64,000 nucleotides of DNA, taken from Pelagihabitans pacificus (lineage in GTDB: Bacteria; Bacteroidota; Bacteroidia; Flavobacteriales; Flavobacteriaceae). The position numbers were made by a program, and so were the translations under genes. Numbering within the stretch: position 1 is the first letter of the stretch; the number at the start of each line of letters is the position of its first letter. The stretch covers positions 146,796-210,795 of the forward strand of contig NZ_VIKU02000006.1 in the NCBI RefSeq assembly GCF_009371985.2, in the 5' to 3' direction. The notes below the pieces were generated by a model. The model was not told where the DNA came from. It made no database searches and worked only from the letters and a program-made list of their open reading frames with translations. This document shows positions 41,953-50,516 of this stretch, piece after piece.

Positions 41953-42615
41953 ATGAAAAATAAGATTCTTTTTATCATAGTACTGGTTTTCGGCTTTGGC
42001 ACATATGCCCAAAAGAATATTTATGAGGCCGATACCTTCGATGAATTAAGCAAAGACCATAAGGTGTTGGCCATATTGCCTTTTTTGACCCGTTTAGATT
42101 TAAAGGACGATATGACCAAAGAGGAGCTGAGGGCGTTGGAAAAAAAAGAAGGAGTGGCCGTTCAAAATGCCCTGGAGACCTATTTTTCCAAAAGAAAGAA
42201 AAAAAAGAAATTCTCTGTCGAATTTCAAAATACCAAAAACACCAACGCAATTCTTGCCCAGAACCAAATCACATACGAAAATATAGATATCTATACGACC
42301 AAACAGTTGAGTGAAATATTGGAGGTCGATGGAATCGTAAGCGGCAATTTAGATTTGAACGTATTGCTATCCAAAGGAGTACCAACTGAGTTCAGTATCA
42401 TCGATTACTTTCTTGGGGAGGCGAATTACGGTCGAATTGGTATCAAAATAAGCGATGGTGATACTGGAAAACTACTATGGAAATACGAAAAGGAAATCAA
42501 TAAGAAATCAGGTAGAAATACCGACGACCTTATTGACAGAATGATGAGAATGGCCACACGAAAGTTTCCGTATGATCGGGAAAAGCGCAGGGAACGGAAA
42601 AAGCAAAAGAATTAA
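41953..42615 (+). CDS. Secreted hypothetical protein downstream of the receptor
   Basis: A 220-residue protein with a signal peptide (IIVLVFGFGTYAQ). The mature part has a Lys/Glu-rich segment and a region TKQLSEILEVDGIVSGNLDL and DGDTGKLLWKYEKEI that recalls the periplasmic GNA1162/curli-assembly CsgG-like alpha/beta fold, but I would not name a family. It is 20 bases after the receptor gene and its end overlaps the converging cysteine desulfurase gene by 4 bases. Confidence 0.72.
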   Translation: MKNKILFIIVLVFGFGTYAQKNIYEADTFDELSKDHKVLAILPFLTRLDLKDDMTKEELRALEKKEGVAVQNALETYFSKRKKKKKFSVEFQNTKNTNAILAQNQITYENIDIYTTKQLSEILEVDGIVSGNLDLNVLLSKGVPTEFSIIDYFLGEANYGRIGIKISDGDTGKLLWKYEKEINKKSGRNTDDLIDRMMRMATRKFPYDREKRRERKKQKN

Positions 42616-43766
42616 TCCGCTATAAATTCCTTCAGTGTTTCCACAACATAGTCAAGCTCTTTCTTCGTGTTGTATTTCGAAAATGAAAAACGCAGTGACG
42701 GTCGTTGCAACTCCTCATCCGTTAATATTTCCCGCAATACATGGGAACCTGCATCGCTTCCCGACTGGCAGGCACTCCCTTTTGAACAGGCGATTCCTTT
42801 GATGTCTAAATGAAACAACAACATTAGGGCCTTTTGGGCATCTATAGGAAGACATATGTTTACCAGCGTGTAGGTGCTGTTCTCCAAATCTCCCGAATAG
42901 CCATTGAACCTAGCATCAGGAATCTCGTTTTTGATCCGTTCGATAAAATAGCGTTTCAATTCGGTGATGTAGGTGCGTTCCGATTCGAGATTGTCATAGG
43001 CAGCGATAAAAGCCTGCTCCAAACCCACAATATTGTGAAATGCTTCCGTACCTCCCCTGAAACCGCGTTCTTGGGAACCACCTGAAATAAAGGCCTTTAG
43101 GCCTGAGTTTTTCCTGATGTATGCGAAACCAATGCCCTTTGGCCCATGAAACTTATGAGCCGCCGCCGTCAGGAAATCCACCGGGATTTCTTCTAAGTCC
43201 CATTCATAATGCCCAATCGACTGTACGGTGTCCGAATGGAGCAAGGCGGCATACTTGGAACATAGCACGGACACCTCTTTCATATCGATCTTATTCCCGA
43301 TTTCATTGTTTATGTGCATCAAGCTCACAAGCTTTTTACGGTCATCGACGCTCAAAAGTTCTTCCAAATGCATTAAATCCGGATTCCCGTGGGCATCAAG
43401 CTTTAAAAACTTTAGATGCACACCATGTTCATTCACCAAGTCCTCTGCCGTATGGAGAACCGCATGGTGTTCGATTTTGGTCGTGATGATCGTATTGACA
43501 CCCAGATCGCGAACGGCACAACGCATAATCATATTATCCGCTTCCGTGCCCCCCGAGGTAAATACGATTTCCGAAGAATGTGCATTCAAATATTTTGCAA
43601 TGGTCTTCCGGGCAGTTTCTATTGCCGTTTTGGCCGATCTTCCAAAGCTATGGGTCGAAGAAGGATTCCCATAACAACCGGCCAAAGCCTCCTGCATTTT
43701 GGCGATTACTTCATCCCTGACCCTTGTGGTAGCGGCATTATCCAAATAAACTTTTTGTACCTCCAA
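42612..43766 (-). CDS. Cysteine desulfurase (NifS/IscS-like)
   Basis: TTG at 43766 is the start; no ATG is available upstream in frame. The 384-residue enzyme has KVYLDNAATTRVRDEVI at its N-terminus, the PLP lysine K205 in TAAAHKFHGPKGIGFAY and the catalytic cysteine C333 in SKGSACQSGSDAGSH. It releases sulfur from cysteine as a persulfide for Fe-S clusters or tRNA thiolation. No isc or suf genes are adjacent, so which pathway it serves is open. A TAnnTTTG box lies at 43788-43795. Confidence 0.93.
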   Translation of the reverse strand: MEVQKVYLDNAATTRVRDEVIAKMQEALAGCYGNPSSTHSFGRSAKTAIETARKTIAKYLNAHSSEIVFTSGGTEADNMIMRCAVRDLGVNTIITTKIEHHAVLHTAEDLVNEHGVHLKFLKLDAHGNPDLMHLEELLSVDDRKKLVSLMHINNEIGNKIDMKEVSVLCSKYAALLHSDTVQSIGHYEWDLEEIPVDFLTAAAHKFHGPKGIGFAYIRKNSGLKAFISGGSQERGFRGGTEAFHNIVGLEQAFIAAYDNLESERTYITELKRYFIERIKNEIPDARFNGYSGDLENSTYTLVNICLPIDAQKALMLLFHLDIKGIACSKGSACQSGSDAGSHVLREILTDEELQRPSLRFSFSKYNTKKELDYVVETLKEFIAD

Positions 43767-43787
43767 CGCTTGTAAATTTCAATTCCC

Positions 43788-43795
43788 CAAAAATA
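43788..43795 (-). promoter_or_regulatory. -7 box of the cysteine desulfurase gene
   Basis: On the - strand TATTTTTG matches TAnnTTTG exactly, about 22 bases before the TTG start. No good -33 TTG is found 19-21 bases further upstream. Confidence 0.5.
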
Positions 43796-43851
43796 ACCTA
43801 AATAAAGTTAATTTCTAAGGCATGTGGGTTCATGCTATCGGTAATTTCGAT

Positions 43852-43859
43852 TACATTTG
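43852..43859 (+). promoter_or_regulatory. -7 box directly before the hypothetical lipoprotein gene
   Basis: TACATTTG matches TAnnTTTG exactly and ends 4 bases before the ATG at 43864. Transcription would start at or inside the first codon, so the mRNA may be leaderless. The same spacing is seen before rlmD. Confidence 0.5.
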
Positions 43860-43863
43860 AGCC

Positions 43864-44382
43864 ATGAAAAGACTGCTTTTTATCTGTTGGCCGTTACTTC
43901 TTCTGAATTGTGACGACGGTGATCTGCAAATCGAGACCTTGGACTTCGACAGTGTCGATCCGCAGAGCTGCGAAACTGTGGTAGTGGAGGCGGAAAACGT
44001 ATTGTTCAAAATAAACGATGACGAGGCATTGATTTTGGAACTTGCCGCAAACACGCTTAAAAACGAAGTCGACGTCGATACCGTCGAGATAGGCAGTTCG
44101 CAACCGGCAAACATCGTGTATCGCATTTTTTCAGACCAAGTAGATACGGATTATTTCTGTGCTTCTATCCCGCCTACCTCTCCGGTAGTCATCGATGAGA
44201 TACCGGCCGAGAATGGATTGATTCGAATTACGACCACCACCGAAGATAGCATCACCTTTTCACACCAAATTAATATTACTGAAATATCCTTAATCATCTC
44301 GGAAAGCAATCGAATAACCGACTTGAGCATAAGTGAATTTGGTACGGTCACCACTACAAAACCGGAGGATCAAGGGAATTAG
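43864..44382 (+). CDS. Hypothetical lipoprotein
   Basis: A 172-residue protein with signal MKRLLFICWPLLLLNC and lipobox LLNC. The mature part is acidic, beta-rich and has two further cysteines (QSCETV, DYFCASI) that might form a disulfide. No family recognised. A -7 box abuts the start codon. It converges with the Smr gene with a 4-base overlap. Confidence 0.75.
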   Translation: MKRLLFICWPLLLLNCDDGDLQIETLDFDSVDPQSCETVVVEAENVLFKINDDEALILELAANTLKNEVDVDTVEIGSSQPANIVYRIFSDQVDTDYFCASIPPTSPVVIDEIPAENGLIRITTTTEDSITFSHQINITEISLIISESNRITDLSISEFGTVTTTKPEDQGN

Positions 44383-44927
44383 GGATTTTGATAAATGTAC
44401 ACCTCGGTCGCTCCCATTCCATATTGTTGATAGTCCGCATCGTAAAAGGTGATGTTTTGATAGCGTCTAAACAACGCATACAGCTCCTCTTTTAACACGC
44501 CTTCCCCCACCCCATGGATAAATACTATCTTTTGTATGCGTTTATCAATAGCAAACCGAAGCTGTCTTTTGGCGGCTTCCAATTGTAGGTTCAGCATGTC
44601 AAAATTGTTGAGACCTTTGGTAGAACGCACCAGCTGGTTAATATGTAGGTCCACCACCATTCTTGGGGCATTTCGCTGCTTGGGCTTGACACTTTGTTTC
44701 GGCTTCTTTTTGGGAAGCTCCTTTTCTTTCTTTATTTGAGCCACTTCGTAATTCGTAACCTTAATTACATTGTCAGAGTGGGTCTTTACCAGTTCAGAGG
44801 GGGAAAATTTGAATTGGAATCCCTCGGCGCTTTCAATAGTAACCTCATTTTTGTAGATAGCCACTACCGTACCGATAATGGTATCGTCTACGGTCTCTAC
44901 CTTGTCTCCAATCTCAAAAACAGCCAT
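44379..44927 (-). CDS. Smr-domain protein
   Basis: The ATG at 44927 is used (a TTG 21 bases upstream is possible). The 182-residue protein starts with a small beta domain resembling KOW/SH3 (FEIGDKVETVDDTIIGTVVA), has a basic linker (KELPKKKPKQSVKPKQRN) and ends with an Smr domain: VVDLHINQLVR and the GxG loop in FIHGVGEGVLKEEL. Smr domains are nucleases acting on branched DNA, or on RNA at stalled ribosomes; which applies here is unknown. The product is cytoplasmic. Confidence 0.9.
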   Translation of the reverse strand: MAVFEIGDKVETVDDTIIGTVVAIYKNEVTIESAEGFQFKFSPSELVKTHSDNVIKVTNYEVAQIKKEKELPKKKPKQSVKPKQRNAPRMVVDLHINQLVRSTKGLNNFDMLNLQLEAAKRQLRFAIDKRIQKIVFIHGVGEGVLKEELYALFRRYQNITFYDADYQQYGMGATEVYIYQNP

Positions 44928-44990
44928 TTTTTTATTTTTATTCCCCAAAATTAATAGTATTTTTCACAAGCAATATAGATTCTTCAACAG

Positions 44991-45290
44991 ATGCGACTCA
45001 TATTTTTTTTGCTGGTTTTGGAAGATTTCATGCTTCCGTGTTTCAGCAAACGTATTTTGGGATTTGAGTGCCCTGGATGCGGACTTCAAAGGTCGATCGC
45101 TTTTTTGATACGCGGGGAATTTGAGGCGGCCTTTCATATATACCCTGCTATTTACGCAATGATTCCGCTAGTTGTATTCCTGATCGCCAATTCGTTTTTC
45201 AAAATAAAATATGCCAGCATTGTAATCAAAACCCTAATGATTTCCACCGTGGTTTTAATACTGGGCAACTTTTTTCTAAAACTTATTTAA
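44991..45290 (+). CDS. DUF2752 membrane protein
   Basis: A 99-residue protein carrying the DUF2752 signature FECPGCGLQRSIAFLIRGEF and two or three hydrophobic helices. The CPGCGLxR motif is the family hallmark; function unknown. It starts a + strand run with two CCC-motif membrane proteins, 15 bases before the first. Confidence 0.85.
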   Translation: MRLIFFLLVLEDFMLPCFSKRILGFECPGCGLQRSIAFLIRGEFEAAFHIYPAIYAMIPLVVFLIANSFFKIKYASIVIKTLMISTVVLILGNFFLKLI

Positions 45291-45305
45291 CTAAAGCTGA
45301 TTCTT

Positions 45306-45638
45306 ATGAATGAAAGACAATTACCAAATGGAACCTTGATCATTGTTCTTGGTATATTCGGTTATCTCTGTTGTTGTTTTGCCGGACTGGGTGTTATCCC
45401 CTCTGGGATTGCATTTTATATGGCAACTAAATCGGAACAACTTTACAAGCAAAATCCTGAAGGCTACGACAACTACAGTCAAATAAAAACGGGAAAGATT
45501 GTTGCAATCATCGCTTTGATACTCAACGTTTTACTGATAATTCGAATTATCTATGTAATATCGACCGTTGGCTGGGATGAAATGCAGGAGGAATTTATGA
45601 GGGCCTATGAGGAAGCCATGGAAGCACAAGGCCAATAA
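45306..45638 (+). CDS. CCC-motif membrane protein, copy 1
   Basis: A 110-residue protein with two membrane helices. The first contains the triple cysteine (FGYLCCCFAGLGVIPSGIAF), followed by a conserved loop EQLYKQNPEGYDNYSQIKTGK, then a second helix. This architecture is shared with the next gene. It is known only as a family of small membrane proteins in Bacteroidota; no role is known. Confidence 0.82.
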   Translation: MNERQLPNGTLIIVLGIFGYLCCCFAGLGVIPSGIAFYMATKSEQLYKQNPEGYDNYSQIKTGKIVAIIALILNVLLIIRIIYVISTVGWDEMQEEFMRAYEEAMEAQGQ

Positions 45639-45658
45639 ACACAAACTACTTAGAAAAC

Positions 45659-45961
45659 ATGAACCAAGAAACCCTTCCAGGCGCCAGTAACGCTTTGACC
45701 TTTGGTATTTTATCAATCGTGTTGGTCTTCGTTTGTTGTGGCCCATTCGCTGCCATCTTTAGTTTTATAGGGCTATCGAGTGCAAAGAAAGCGGAAAGCA
45801 TTTATTTGGAAAATCCAGGTCACTATACAGGTTACGAAAATGTAAAGACCGGGCGCGTACTGTCCTATATCGGATTGGGGCTCTCCTTGATCGCATTGAT
45901 ATTGACGATTATCTATTTTGGGGTCATCGTAGCCATTATTGCCGCGGAAGGCAACTTCTAA
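45659..45961 (+). CDS. CCC-motif-related membrane protein, copy 2
   Basis: A 100-residue paralogue of the preceding gene. The first helix has VCCGPFAAIFSFIGL (two cysteines instead of three), and the loop is ESIYLENPGHYTGYENVKTG, equivalent to copy 1. A second helix closes the protein. Spacing of 20 bases to copy 1 suggests cotranscription. A bidirectional terminator follows 29 bases after the stop. Confidence 0.8.
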   Translation: MNQETLPGASNALTFGILSIVLVFVCCGPFAAIFSFIGLSSAKKAESIYLENPGHYTGYENVKTGRVLSYIGLGLSLIALILTIIYFGVIVAIIAAEGNF

Positions 45962-45990
45962 AAGAGAAAGAAGACGGTACATACATTAAA

Positions 45991-46017
45991 AAAACCTCCG
46001 ATAGTCTCGGAGGTTTT
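45991..46017. terminator. Bidirectional terminator
   Basis: AAAACCTCCGA (45991-46001) and TCGGAGGTTTT (46007-46017) form an 11-bp stem with a 5-base loop. It separates the CCC-motif gene (+) from the end of the ornithine aminotransferase gene (-), with A and T tracts on both sides, so it can serve both. Confidence 0.92.
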
Positions 46018-46019
46018 CT

Positions 46020-47297
46020 TTATTTTTTAAATTCACCCAAGGTTTTAACGATAATCGAGATACAATCCAACAGTTGCTCTTCGGTCATTACCAATGGGGG
46101 TGCAAAGCGGATGATATTTCCGTGGGTCGGTTTTGCAAGGAGTCCGTTTTCCTTTAGGGCCATGCAAATGTCCCAAGCGGTGGAGCTGTCCTCAGAATCG
46201 TTGATGACAATTGCATTCAGTAATCCTTTACCGCGTACCAAGCGCACCAAACTAGATTTGGCAACCAATTTTTGCATTTCGTCCCGAAAGAGCCTCCCTA
46301 GTCGATCGGCATTTTCTGCCAGATGCTCTTCTTTCACCACTTCCAAGGCAGCCATAGCTACAGCGCATGCCAAGGGATTTCCTCCAAAGGTGGAACCATG
46401 GTTTCCAGGTCGTATCACTTCCATGATGGGATCATTCGCGAGTACGGCCGATACCGGAAAAACACCTCCTGAAATGGCTTTCCCGAGAATTAGGATATCC
46501 GGTTTTACATCCGGGGTGCCGCTGCAATTCTTATCCGGACAGGAGCAATTGCCACAGCTGGCCAATAACCTTCCTGTTCGGGCGATACCGGTCTGCACCT
46601 CATCGGCTATAAACAATACATTCTTTGAACGACAAAGCTCAAAGGCCTCTTTGATATAGTTGTCGTCGGGAGTATATACGCCTGCCTCACCCTGGATTGG
46701 TTCAACTAAAAAAGCAGCCACATGTTCATCTGTAAGGGCCTCCCGTAAGGCGTCTATATCGTTATACCGTATGGAGATGATTCCTGGTGTAAATGGCCCG
46801 AAGTTTTCCGTAGCTACCGGGTCGTTGGAAGCGGAAATGATGGTAATCGTCCGCCCGTGAAAATTGTTTTGGCACACAACGATCTTTGCTTGATTCGACG
46901 GTATCCCCTTTTTCTCGTATCCCCATTTTCTGGCGAGTTTGATGGCAGTTTCTACAGCCTCGGCACCGGTATTCATAGGTAACACCTTGTCAAAACCAAA
47001 ATACTCGGTGATGTACTTTTCATACCTACCGAGCATATCATTATAGAATGCCCTTGAAGTAAGGGTCAACGTTTCGGCTTGACTTTGCAACGCCCCAATA
47101 ATCTTAGGGTGACAATGTCCCTGATTCACTGCGGAATATGCCGATAAAAAATCGTAATACCTTTTGCCTTCGACATCCCAGACATAGACCCCTTCTCCCC
47201 TACTTAAAACTACAGGTAGTGGGTGATAGTTCTGTGCGCCGTGCTTTTCCTCCAATGCGATGGCATCTTTAGAAGTTATCCTTTCTAAAACAGACAT
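46020..47297 (-). CDS. rocD: Ornithine aminotransferase with a cysteine-rich insertion
   Basis: The ATG at 47297 ([20 protein letters not shown]) is chosen; an upstream in-frame extension to 47366 is not family-like. The 425-residue enzyme has [19 protein letters not shown], the PLP aspartate D232 ([14 protein letters not shown]) and Schiff-base lysine K273 ([13 protein letters not shown]). It transfers the delta-amino group of ornithine to 2-oxoglutarate, giving glutamate semialdehyde. Between GRLLAS and KPDILIL it carries an insertion with four cysteines, C248-x2-C251-x-C253-x4-C258, absent from the human and Bacillus enzymes as I recall them. Confidence 0.93.
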   Translation of the reverse strand: MSVLERITSKDAIALEEKHGAQNYHPLPVVLSRGEGVYVWDVEGKRYYDFLSAYSAVNQGHCHPKIIGALQSQAETLTLTSRAFYNDMLGRYEKYITEYFGFDKVLPMNTGAEAVETAIKLARKWGYEKKGIPSNQAKIVVCQNNFHGRTITIISASNDPVATENFGPFTPGIISIRYNDIDALREALTDEHVAAFLVEPIQGEAGVYTPDDNYIKEAFELCRSKNVLFIADEVQTGIARTGRLLASCGNCSCPDKNCSGTPDVKPDILILGKAISGGVFPVSAVLANDPIMEVIRPGNHGSTFGGNPLACAVAMAALEVVKEEHLAENADRLGRLFRDEMQKLVAKSSLVRLVRGKGLLNAIVINDSEDSSTAWDICMALKENGLLAKPTHGNIIRFAPPLVMTEEQLLDCISIIVKTLGEFKK

Positions 47298-47355
47298 GAT
47301 AAAAATTACTTTAAATAAAACTTTAGCAATTCCTTCTGTACCTTTTTCCTTTCGA

Positions 47356-47371
47356 TCCCGAACCATCGGGA
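47356..47371. repeat. Small perfect hairpin TCCCGA/TCGGGA
   Basis: TCCCGA (47356-47361) and TCGGGA (47366-47371) form a 6-bp stem with loop ACCA, in the 263-base gap upstream of rocD. The core TCCCGAAnCATCGGG is also present at 18010-18024. The rest of this gap shows no gene. Confidence 0.4.
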
Positions 47372-47560
47372 GAAAATTCAGCGTAGGAGAGAAATCATCC
47401 TTTGTAGAGTTGCTAAATTACAAAAAAGTAGGTACAAGCCCGAAAAAGGCCCACAAAAAAATAGCTGAACCGGCAGTACTTGGAGATGGGCAATTTCAAT
47501 TAAGTACTACATACAAGTTCGGATTCCTCCCCTCCAGCTATCTCATGCCAATAGGCCCAC

Positions 47561-47947
47561 CTACTTATCCAACCTGTGGGACAAGGCTGAAATTTGTAGT
47601 TCCAGCCGTTTTAACTCCCTCAAAAGGTCGTTCTTATCCATTTGCATCCACACATACAGCTTTAACATGGCCATAGCTATCATACATATAAAACCTGCCG
47701 CGGACCATATCACTAATTCGTTGGTCACCTGTGTGTTGAAAAACTGCACAATGCAATAGATGAAAGCGACAAAGATCAACAAGTGCGCGACGGTCATAAT
47801 GCTAACCAACCATCCGGTTTTGCCTCGGTGAGCCTGCCCCAACTTGCCCATGAGATTTTGTTCCTCCAATTCATCATAGAACCTGGCTTCCTCGGTATCC
47901 AAGGTTTCCTTTATCAACTCATCGATTTTATTCATTTCTTTTTTCAT
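47561..47947 (-). CDS. DUF6768 family membrane protein
   Basis: A 128-residue protein: N-terminal helix MNKIDELIKETLDTEEARFY, two membrane helices (SIMTVAHLLIFVAFIYCIVQ and IWSAAGFICMIAMAMLKLY) and a C-terminal WMQMDKNDLLRELKRLELQI coiled segment. This matches the DUF6768 pattern. The ECF sigma factor gene ends 4 bases upstream, so the two form an operon and this protein may act as, or with, the anti-sigma factor (inference from position). Confidence 0.8.
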   Translation of the reverse strand: MKKEMNKIDELIKETLDTEEARFYDELEEQNLMGKLGQAHRGKTGWLVSIMTVAHLLIFVAFIYCIVQFFNTQVTNELVIWSAAGFICMIAMAMLKLYVWMQMDKNDLLRELKRLELQISALSHRLDK

Positions 47948-47951
47948 GTTT

Positions 47952-48485
47952 TTATTTTTTAACGATTATTTTTAGTTTTTCCCTTGCGTGAAACAGCCTA
48001 GACTTTACGGTACCAACCGATACATCGAGTATCGAACTGATTGCTTTAAGGGAGTATTCCTCGGTATAGAATAAGCGTAGTACCACTTGATGGTCCTTCG
48101 GTAGTTGTTGTATGGCTTTTTTTATTTGGATCAGATTCGTTTGGTGTTCTTCATCATAGTTCGCATCTTCCTTTGTCGATGGTATCTCGGAAATTTGCCG
48201 TTGTGCCTTTTTATCCCTATTCAAAAAGTTCAACGATTTCCTGGTAACGATACGCATGGCCCAACTTTCAAAAGCATTGGCATCCCGAAGGCCACCAATT
48301 TTTCTAATGATGATGCCCCAACAATCCTGGACAATATCTTTTGAGGCTTCCATATCCCTGGTGTACCAGTACGCCTGTCTGCACAACCTTTCGTGGTGCC
48401 TTTTGACCAGTAGGTCCAAAGCCTTACTATCCCCGGACTGGTATTGCAATACCAATAATGCATCAAATACTTTTCGGCTGGTCAT
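47952..48485 (-). CDS. ECF-type RNA polymerase sigma factor
   Basis: A 177-residue sigma-70 family protein with regions 2 and 4 only. Region 2: LVKRHHERLCRQAYWYTRDM, then IVQDCWGIIIRKIGGLRD. Region 4: AIQQLPKDHQVVLRLFYTEE and YSLKAISSILDVSVGTVKSR, followed by LFHAREKL. It directs RNA polymerase to a special promoter set. The DUF6768 membrane protein is encoded 4 bases downstream. No classic zinc anti-sigma domain is seen nearby. Confidence 0.92.
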   Translation of the reverse strand: MTSRKVFDALLVLQYQSGDSKALDLLVKRHHERLCRQAYWYTRDMEASKDIVQDCWGIIIRKIGGLRDANAFESWAMRIVTRKSLNFLNRDKKAQRQISEIPSTKEDANYDEEHQTNLIQIKKAIQQLPKDHQVVLRLFYTEEYSLKAISSILDVSVGTVKSRLFHAREKLKIIVKK

Positions 48486-48592
48486 TGTACATATATACCC
48501 TTAAGAACCAAAAATGAAAAAAAGGTTCACTTTTTTAACTCTTTTTAATAGGATCCTACCAAAGATAGAAGTAATAAATGCCACGCGATTGC

Positions 48593-48600
48593 TACTTTTG
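48593..48600 (+). promoter_or_regulatory. -7 box directly before rlmD
   Basis: TACTTTTG matches TAnnTTTG exactly and ends 4 bases (cccc) before the rlmD ATG at 48605. This suggests a leaderless transcript, as for the gene at 43864. Confidence 0.5.
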
Positions 48601-48604
48601 CCCC

Positions 48605-50014
48605 ATGCAAAAAAAGAAGAGGCGACCGCTTTTCCAAAATGTCGAGGTCATCGACGCAGGAGCAAAAGGGAAAACCATCGGCAAGGCCCCTGACGGACGG
48701 GTCATTTTTCTGACCAATACCGTGCCAGGTGATGTGGTCGATGTGCAGATTACCAAAAAACGTAAGGCCTATTTCGAAGGGGTGGCCACACAGTTCCATA
48801 CCCTATCCGAAAAACGGGTCGCTCCCGAATGCCAACATTTCGGGGTATGTGGGGGATGCAAATGGCAAGATATGGGATACGAGCATCAGTTGTTTTATAA
48901 GCAAAAGGAAATAGAAAACAATTTAAGACGTATTGGCCACTTGGAACTTCCCGAAATCAGCCCCATTCTCCGTTCCAAAAAGGAGTATTTCTACCGTAAC
49001 AAAATGGAATTTTCCTTTTCTAACAATCGTTGGATGACCTTGGAGGAAATTCAATCCAACGAGGAAATCAAGGACAAGGATGCCTTAGGCTTTCACATTC
49101 CCGGAATGTGGGACAAAATCCTGGATATCAAAAAGTGTCATTTACAACAAGACCCCTCCAACGCCATTCGACTGGATGTCAAGGACTTTGCCTTGAAAAA
49201 TGGGATGGCTTTTTACGACCCAAGAAAACAGGAAGGCTTGTTGCGCACCTTGATGATAAGAACAGCTTCTACCGGGGAAATCATGGTATTGATACAGTTC
49301 TTGAAGGATGATGACACAAAAAGGGATTTACTGCTCAACCATCTGGCCGAACAATTTCCCGAAATAACTTCCCTCCTTTATGTCGTCAATCAAAAACAGA
49401 ACGACACTATTTACGATCAAGAAATAGTTTGCCATAGCGGCAGGGATCATATTTTCGAGGAGATGGAAGGTCTCCGGTTTAAAATCAATGCCAAATCGTT
49501 TTATCAGACCAATTCGGAACAGGCGTACGAACTATACAAAATTGCTCGCGACTTTGCAGGACTTACCGGAGACGAGCACGTCTATGACCTCTATACCGGC
49601 ACCGGCACCATCGCCCTCTTTGTGGCAAAAAATGCGAAAAAGGTAGTAGGGATCGAATCGGTACCCGACGCTATTATCGCCGCCAAGGAAAATGCGGGGC
49701 ACAATGGGATCCAAAACGTGGACTTCTTTGCCGGGGATATGAAAAATGTTCTTAATGAGGAATTTATCGCGGCTAACGGTAGACCGGATATTGTGATTAC
49801 CGACCCTCCCAGGGACGGTATGCATAAGGATGTGGTACAACAATTGTTAAGGATTGCCCCAGAAAAAATTGTCTATGTAAGCTGTAACAGCGCTACACAG
49901 GCACGGGATTTGGCATTGATGAAGGCTGATTACAAAGTGACCAAGGTACAGCCCGTGGATATGTTTCCGCAAACCCATCATGTCGAAAATGTCGTACTTT
50001 TGGAAAAGCTATAG
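48605..50014 (+). CDS. rlmD: 23S rRNA (uracil(1939)-C5)-methyltransferase RlmD
   Basis: ATG at 48605 starts the RlmD-typical MQKKKRRPLFQNVEV. The 469-residue enzyme has an N-terminal TRAM domain, the 4Fe-4S cysteines C76, C82 and C85 (ECQHFGVCGGCKW) with the fourth near KKCHLQQ, a SAM-binding Rossmann domain (DLYTGTGTIALFVAK, VVGIESVPDAI, VITDPPRDGMH) and the catalytic cysteine in YVSCNSATQARDL. It methylates a uracil of 23S rRNA (or a related tRNA/rRNA uracil). Divergent from the sigma-factor operon; its own -7 box abuts the start. Confidence 0.93.
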   Translation: MQKKKRRPLFQNVEVIDAGAKGKTIGKAPDGRVIFLTNTVPGDVVDVQITKKRKAYFEGVATQFHTLSEKRVAPECQHFGVCGGCKWQDMGYEHQLFYKQKEIENNLRRIGHLELPEISPILRSKKEYFYRNKMEFSFSNNRWMTLEEIQSNEEIKDKDALGFHIPGMWDKILDIKKCHLQQDPSNAIRLDVKDFALKNGMAFYDPRKQEGLLRTLMIRTASTGEIMVLIQFLKDDDTKRDLLLNHLAEQFPEITSLLYVVNQKQNDTIYDQEIVCHSGRDHIFEEMEGLRFKINAKSFYQTNSEQAYELYKIARDFAGLTGDEHVYDLYTGTGTIALFVAKNAKKVVGIESVPDAIIAAKENAGHNGIQNVDFFAGDMKNVLNEEFIAANGRPDIVITDPPRDGMHKDVVQQLLRIAPEKIVYVSCNSATQARDLALMKADYKVTKVQPVDMFPQTHHVENVVLLEKL

Positions 50015-50018
50015 GGCT

Positions 50019-50516
50019 ATGAACAGAACAAAGCTTGTGTTTTCGATTTTTCTTGGAATCCTTTGCATCGCTTCCTGCGAAAAAGACGATATCTGTGTAG
50101 ATGGGGATACCCCCTTACTGGTTATTCGTTTCTACGATAAAGACGATACTACCCTGCTCAAGACCGTTCCTGCATTGGAAGTACGAGGATTAAACGGCTC
50201 CGATACCTTGGGGGTCATTGCCAATGCCTCCCTGGATTCAATTGCAATTCCTTTACGGGTCGACCAAGGCGGTACATCCTTTATATTCTCCCAAAACCCG
50301 GATGAGGAGGATGAAACCACCCTAAATATGGATAACATAACTTTCAATTACGAAACCCGGGAACTATTTGTTTCCCGTGCCTGTGGCTTCATCGTCAATT
50401 ATGATAGCCTATCCGCAACTGCCATCATCGATGATAGTTTGTGGATAGAAGAAATACGAATCGTTACCCCCTTGGTAGAAAACGCTAGCTCCGCCCATGT
50501 CAAAATATTGCACTAA
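50019..50516 (+). CDS. DUF6452 family lipoprotein
   Basis: The ATG at 50019 gives MNRTKLVFSIFLGILCIASC with lipobox IASC. The 165-residue mature domain begins EKDDICVDGDTPLLVIRFYD, the DUF6452 pattern, and has one later cysteine (SRACGFIVNYD) that could pair with the first. Function unknown. It starts 4 bases after rlmD and overlaps the DUF6048 gene by 20 bases; this pair following rlmD appears to be a conserved flavobacterial unit (from memory). Confidence 0.85.
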   Translation: MNRTKLVFSIFLGILCIASCEKDDICVDGDTPLLVIRFYDKDDTTLLKTVPALEVRGLNGSDTLGVIANASLDSIAIPLRVDQGGTSFIFSQNPDEEDETTLNMDNITFNYETRELFVSRACGFIVNYDSLSATAIIDDSLWIEEIRIVTPLVENASSAHVKILH

